NCBI GenBank assembly: GCA_022839045.1
Contig: JALHDI010000060.1
Coordinates: forward strand, 1-16,938
Reading direction: 5' to 3'
DNA: 16,938 nt
DNA from: Sporomusaceae bacterium
Lineage (GTDB): Bacteria; Bacillota_C; Negativicutes; Sporomusales_B; UBA7701
Part shown: piece after piece, positions 15,166 to 16,938 of the stretch
How positions within the stretch are numbered: position 1 is the first letter of the stretch
Layout of the letters: every line of letters starts with the position of its first letter
Notes under the pieces: generated by a model
Told to the model about the DNA's origin: nothing
What the model saw: only the letters and a program-made list of their open reading frames with translations
The model's database searches: none
Made by a program: the position numbers and the translations under genes

Positions 15166-15351
15166 TTATTCTTCCTCCGCGGCCGCGAACGCATCCTGCG
15201 ACGCCGTCACCGCCGGCGCGTCGCCCAGCCGTCTTTCCTCCCGCGCCGCCAGCCGCGCCGCCTCCACCATTTCCTTCGCCGAGCCGAGAGAATCGCTCGT
15301 CTTCACCCGTTCGGGAAAACGGACATACCCGCTCCCATCACGATCGCTCAT
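15166..15351 (-). CDS. Small hypothetical protein (61 residues)
   Basis: A short, hydrophilic protein with a start at ATG 15351 and a ribosome site (gggggtg) just upstream. It has no membrane segment and no recognised motif. The middle is an amphipathic helix rich in Ala, Arg and Glu (AKEMVEAARLAAREERRLGD), and the C-terminus is acidic (AAAEEE). It lies upstream of the AsmA-like gene on the same strand with 76 bases between, so the two may be co-transcribed. Codon use resembles the neighbours. I consider it probably real, with unknown function. Confidence 0.6.
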   Translation of the reverse strand: MSDRDGSGYVRFPERVKTSDSLGSAKEMVEAARLAAREERRLGDAPAVTASQDAFAAAEEE

Positions 15352-15390
15352 TTCATCACCCCCGGCTTAGTATTCCCGGGGACGCCGGGT

Positions 15391-15422
15391 AAAAAAAAGA
15401 AGGTCTGCGTTTACACACAGAC
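15391..15422 (-). terminator. Minus-strand terminator or attenuator upstream of the 61-residue protein gene
   Basis: Read on the minus strand, an 8-bp stem with one G-U pair (gtctgtgt / acgcagac) and a GTAA loop is followed by cttctttttttt. No clear gene ends here, so it may be a transcription attenuator in the leader of the small-protein and AsmA-like genes, or it may end an unseen short transcript. Confidence 0.6.
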
Positions 15423-15440
15423 ATCAACAGGAAAAGAAAA

Positions 15441-15468
15441 TTGATATGGCTTACAAAAAATGTATCAC
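15441..15468 (+). promoter_or_regulatory. Possible promoter upstream of the 66-residue protein gene
   Basis: TTGATA at 15441-15446 with TATCAC at 15463-15468 after a 16-base gap lies in a short AT-rich patch. A second possible -10 (TACAAT, 15583-15588) is closer to the gene but has no good -35. Apart from this patch, the stretch 15423-15612 shows no convincing gene on either strand. Confidence 0.3.
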
Positions 15469-15612
15469 ATGGGAGGATACAAGTCAATAGAAATCCCCGC
15501 CTTTGAGCATAAATCCTTTCCCCGCGGCCCGCACGGCCACGGCGCCGTGTCCGCTGCCGTCACCGCCCCGCCCCGGCGCTCATACAATGGGAAAAAAACG
15601 GAGGTGGCACAC

Positions 15613-15813
15613 ATGGGCAAAGACCGGCAATCCGCCGGCCTGCTGGCCGACCAGCTAAACAACTACGACCTGACCAGGAAAATTATCGCCCTGCGTTCCT
15701 TGGACCTCCTGACCAGGCTCAGCGAAGCCGAGGCCGCCAAACCCGAGCCCGACCTCGCCGCCATCGCCGACCTTGGGTTGGCGATAGCATCCATACTCTC
15801 GTCCGTCGGGTGA
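15613..15813 (+). CDS. Small hypothetical protein (66 residues)
   Basis: The frame is open from 15460, but only ATG 15613 has a good ribosome site (ggaggtg, eight bases upstream), so I take the shorter form. It is hydrophilic at the start (MGKDRQSAGLLADQLNNYDL) and helical throughout, with a mildly hydrophobic C-terminal helix (LAAIADLGLAIASILSSVG). It might be a small helical dimer or regulator, but no family is recognised. A strong hairpin follows directly after the stop. The gene is flanked on its right by minus-strand small genes, in a cluster of short hypothetical genes. Confidence 0.6.
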   Translation: MGKDRQSAGLLADQLNNYDLTRKIIALRSLDLLTRLSEAEAAKPEPDLAAIADLGLAIASILSSVG

Positions 15814-15817
15814 ACCA

Positions 15818-15842
15818 CAAAAGGGGCCGCTTCTGCGGCCCC
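15818..15842 (-). terminator. Minus-strand terminator between two convergent small genes
   Basis: A perfect 8-bp stem (ggggccgc 15823-15830, gcggcccc 15835-15842) with a TTCT loop. On the minus strand it is followed by ttttgtgg, so it would end the short gene at 15846. On the plus strand there is no T-run, but the strong stem could still slow transcription of the 66-residue protein gene. Confidence 0.7.
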
Positions 15843-15845
15843 CGT

Positions 15846-15965
15846 CTACTCCTCCGGCGGTTTATACACCGTCACCGCCGGCCGGATATCGAGCATCTCC
15901 AGACGCCGGCGCTTCGCCAGGTTGGCGTCCGGATACGGATCGGGCTCGGCGTGGTCGTACTTCAT
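15846..15965 (-). CDS. Very small hypothetical protein (39 residues)
   Basis: A short minus-strand frame, MKYDHAEPDPYPDANLAKRR, continuing to a stop just before a good terminator. The start is ATG 15965 or the in-frame TTG at 15971; a GGGGGTGAG ribosome site lies upstream at 15976-15984 and fits either. The longer open frame (to 16076) lacks a ribosome site at its first ATG. The protein is polar with no membrane segment and no family I recognise. The ribosome site plus terminator make a real small gene plausible. Confidence 0.45.
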   Translation of the reverse strand: MKYDHAEPDPYPDANLAKRRRLEMLDIRPAVTVYKPPEE

Positions 15966-16149
15966 CTCCAAACAACTCACCCCCTTGCACGGTCGGGCAA
16001 CACATCCGCAGGGGCTGATATTCCGGGACGCGCGCGCCGCCCCGCGTCCAGGCCCGCAGCCTTCCCGGCCTACCAACCCCCTCGAGACTATTGTGCGCCG
16101 GAAAGCCGCCGCCTAACCTCCGCCAAACGCTGGGAAATTACGGCAGCAA

Positions 16150-16278
16150 CTACGACGGCATCTCCGACGTCCCCTCGGTGAACAGCCTTTCCTGCTTGGC
16201 GTACACATCCTCCTCCAGGCCGGCGGCAGGCTGCGCGGCCGCCTTCCTCCGCCGGTCCGCCTCGCTGCGGCTGACCAT
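16150..16278 (-). CDS. Very small hypothetical protein (42 residues)
   Basis: A minus-strand frame starting at ATG 16278 with a near-perfect ribosome site (ggaggtg) eight bases upstream and ending in TAG at 16150. It encodes a charged, soluble peptide beginning MVSRSEADRRRKAAAQPAAG, with a second acidic half (LEEDVYAKQERLFTEGTSEM). It has no similarity I recognise. It is too short for most gene callers. The ribosome site is the main evidence; two longer overlapping frames on the same strand have no such site. Confidence 0.5.
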   Translation of the reverse strand: MVSRSEADRRRKAAAQPAAGLEEDVYAKQERLFTEGTSEMPS

Positions 16279-16398
16279 AGAAAATCACCTCCCGGAGCTA
16301 GTTTGCCCCGCGGCGCGAAAAAACCGCCGCCGCAGTTGCCGGCCGCCGGCGCATGCCCGGGCCGGGAATGGGCAATAATGTTTCGCGAGGTGAAAGCC

Positions 16399-16770
16399 AT
16401 GCCCTTCAAACCCACCGTCATCCTCGATTTCGACGGCGTCGTCCACAGCTATGCCAGCGGCTGGCGGGGAGCCGACAACATCCCCGACCCGCCCGTGGAG
16501 GGGATAAAAGAAGCGATAGCGAATATGAGAAAATACTACCGGGTCGTCATCGTCTCATCCCGCTGCTACCAGCCCGGCGGCATCGCCGCCATCGAGCGCT
16601 GGCTGGCCGCGCACGGCATCGTCGTCGACGCCGTCACCGACGAAAAGCCGCCCGCCAAAGTCATCGTCGACGACCGCGCCATCACCTTCGACGGCGACGC
16701 CGGCGCCCTCCTCGGCAAGATAAACGCCTTCCGGCCCTGGACCCGGCGCACCAAAAAAGCAAGGAGCTGA
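16399..16770 (+). CDS. HAD-superfamily hydrolase, short
   Basis: I use ATG 16399 rather than the longer open frame because gcgaggtg lies before it and the family motif starts at once. The 123-residue protein carries HAD motif I (ILDFDGVVHSY, Asp10 and Asp12), motif II (VVIVSSR, Ser53), a likely motif III lysine near 84-87, and motif IV (VDDRAITFDGD, Asp91/Asp92). There is no large cap domain, so it probably acts on a phosphate ester of a large or exposed substrate, or on nucleotides. Similar short HAD proteins occur in phages and Firmicutes. It is followed by the nitroreductase gene after 4 bases, suggesting co-transcription. Confidence 0.88.
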   Translation: MPFKPTVILDFDGVVHSYASGWRGADNIPDPPVEGIKEAIANMRKYYRVVIVSSRCYQPGGIAAIERWLAAHGIVVDAVTDEKPPAKVIVDDRAITFDGDAGALLGKINAFRPWTRRTKKARS

Positions 16771-16774
16771 TCAT

Positions 16775-16938
16775 ATGGAAACCATCTTCACCCGCCGCAG
16801 CATCCGGCGGTACACCGACCGGCCGGTCGCCGCCGACGCGGTCGAAAAACTGCTCGTCGCCGCCATGGCCGCCCCCTCGGCCGGCAACGAGCAGCCGTGG
16901 GAATTCATCGTCGTCACCGATCAAGCCATCCGCGAAGA
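16775..16938 (+). CDS. Nitroreductase-family flavoprotein, 3' truncated by the window end
   Basis: The first 54 residues of a nitroreductase are visible from ATG 16775, after the ribosome site aaggag. The N-terminal FMN-binding motif (FTRRSIRRYTDRPV, residues 4-17) and the following AAMAAPSAGNEQPWEF segment are typical of this family, which reduces nitro groups or quinone-like compounds using NAD(P)H and FMN. The gene runs off the window, so length and substrate class cannot be judged. Confidence 0.92.
   Translation, partial: METIFTRRSIRRYTDRPVAADAVEKLLVAAMAAPSAGNEQPWEFIVVTDQAIRE

Noticed and set aside
15460..15612. N-terminal extension of the 66-residue protein from ATG 15460
   Set aside because: There is no ribosome site before 15460, the extra residues look random, and a good ribosome site precedes ATG 15613.
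1..16938. CRISPR arrays, tRNA or rRNA genes, insertion sequences and phage attachment sites
   Set aside because: No regularly spaced repeats, tRNA-like cloverleaf ends, rRNA segments, transposase motifs or target-site duplications were found by eye.

Overview
The window looks like a GC-rich diderm Firmicute of the Negativicutes/Sporomusaceae type, perhaps from an assembled metagenome. Supporting signs are strong Shine-Dalgarno sites with frequent TTG/GTG starts, GAA/AAA codons inside GC-rich genes, Gram-positive-style terminators, and an AsmA-like envelope protein together with a Tat-exported respiratory enzyme. This placement is inference from content; no phylogenetic marker gene is present.

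Layout. (1) 1-3725: a TRAP transporter module. The small permease (DctQ) is joined in frame to the back of an unrelated, probably secreted protein that begins before the window. DctM and an SDR dehydrogenase follow, ending at a terminator that is symmetrical for both strands. (2) 3815-3972: a minus-strand scar that appears to keep only the first ~30 codons of a LeuC/aconitase-type large subunit and the last ~25 codons of the small subunit. (3) 4182-5517: a two-gene unit of a YtrA-type GntR regulator and a slipin (SPFH) protein, with its own terminator. (4) 5637-11119: the most notable part, a complete respiratory molybdoenzyme operon: catalytic subunit, TorD-like chaperone, four-cluster ferredoxin subunit and NrfD-type membrane anchor. 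The catalytic gene carries an in-frame TGA exactly where this family has its molybdenum ligand, followed by a hairpin with the features of a bacterial SECIS. It is best read as one 1028-residue selenoprotein of the tetrathionate/arsenate/selenate reductase-like group, not as two genes or a pseudogene. A perfect palindrome overlaps its promoter. (5) 11201-13263: small housekeeping or unknown genes (VOC protein, small membrane protein, possible ASCH-like protein, YdcF-type envelope protein), each with its own signals. (6) 13272-13390: a structured, repeat-like intergenic element. (7) 13434-15351, minus strand: an AsmA-like protein whose ribosome site lies inside a 12-bp inverted repeat, and a 61-residue protein. 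(8) 15613-16938: short hypothetical proteins on both strands, a HAD-like hydrolase and the start of a nitroreductase.

How the genes work together. The molybdoenzyme operon should build a membrane-bound reductase with its active site outside the cytoplasmic membrane. Electrons would pass from the quinol pool through the NrfD anchor and the four [4Fe-4S] clusters to a Mo-selenocysteine centre, with the TorD-like protein guarding cofactor loading before Tat export. The substrate cannot be read from sequence. The TRAP permease, SDR and dehydratase relic together suggest a former or current locus for uptake and oxidation of a carboxylic or hydroxy acid.
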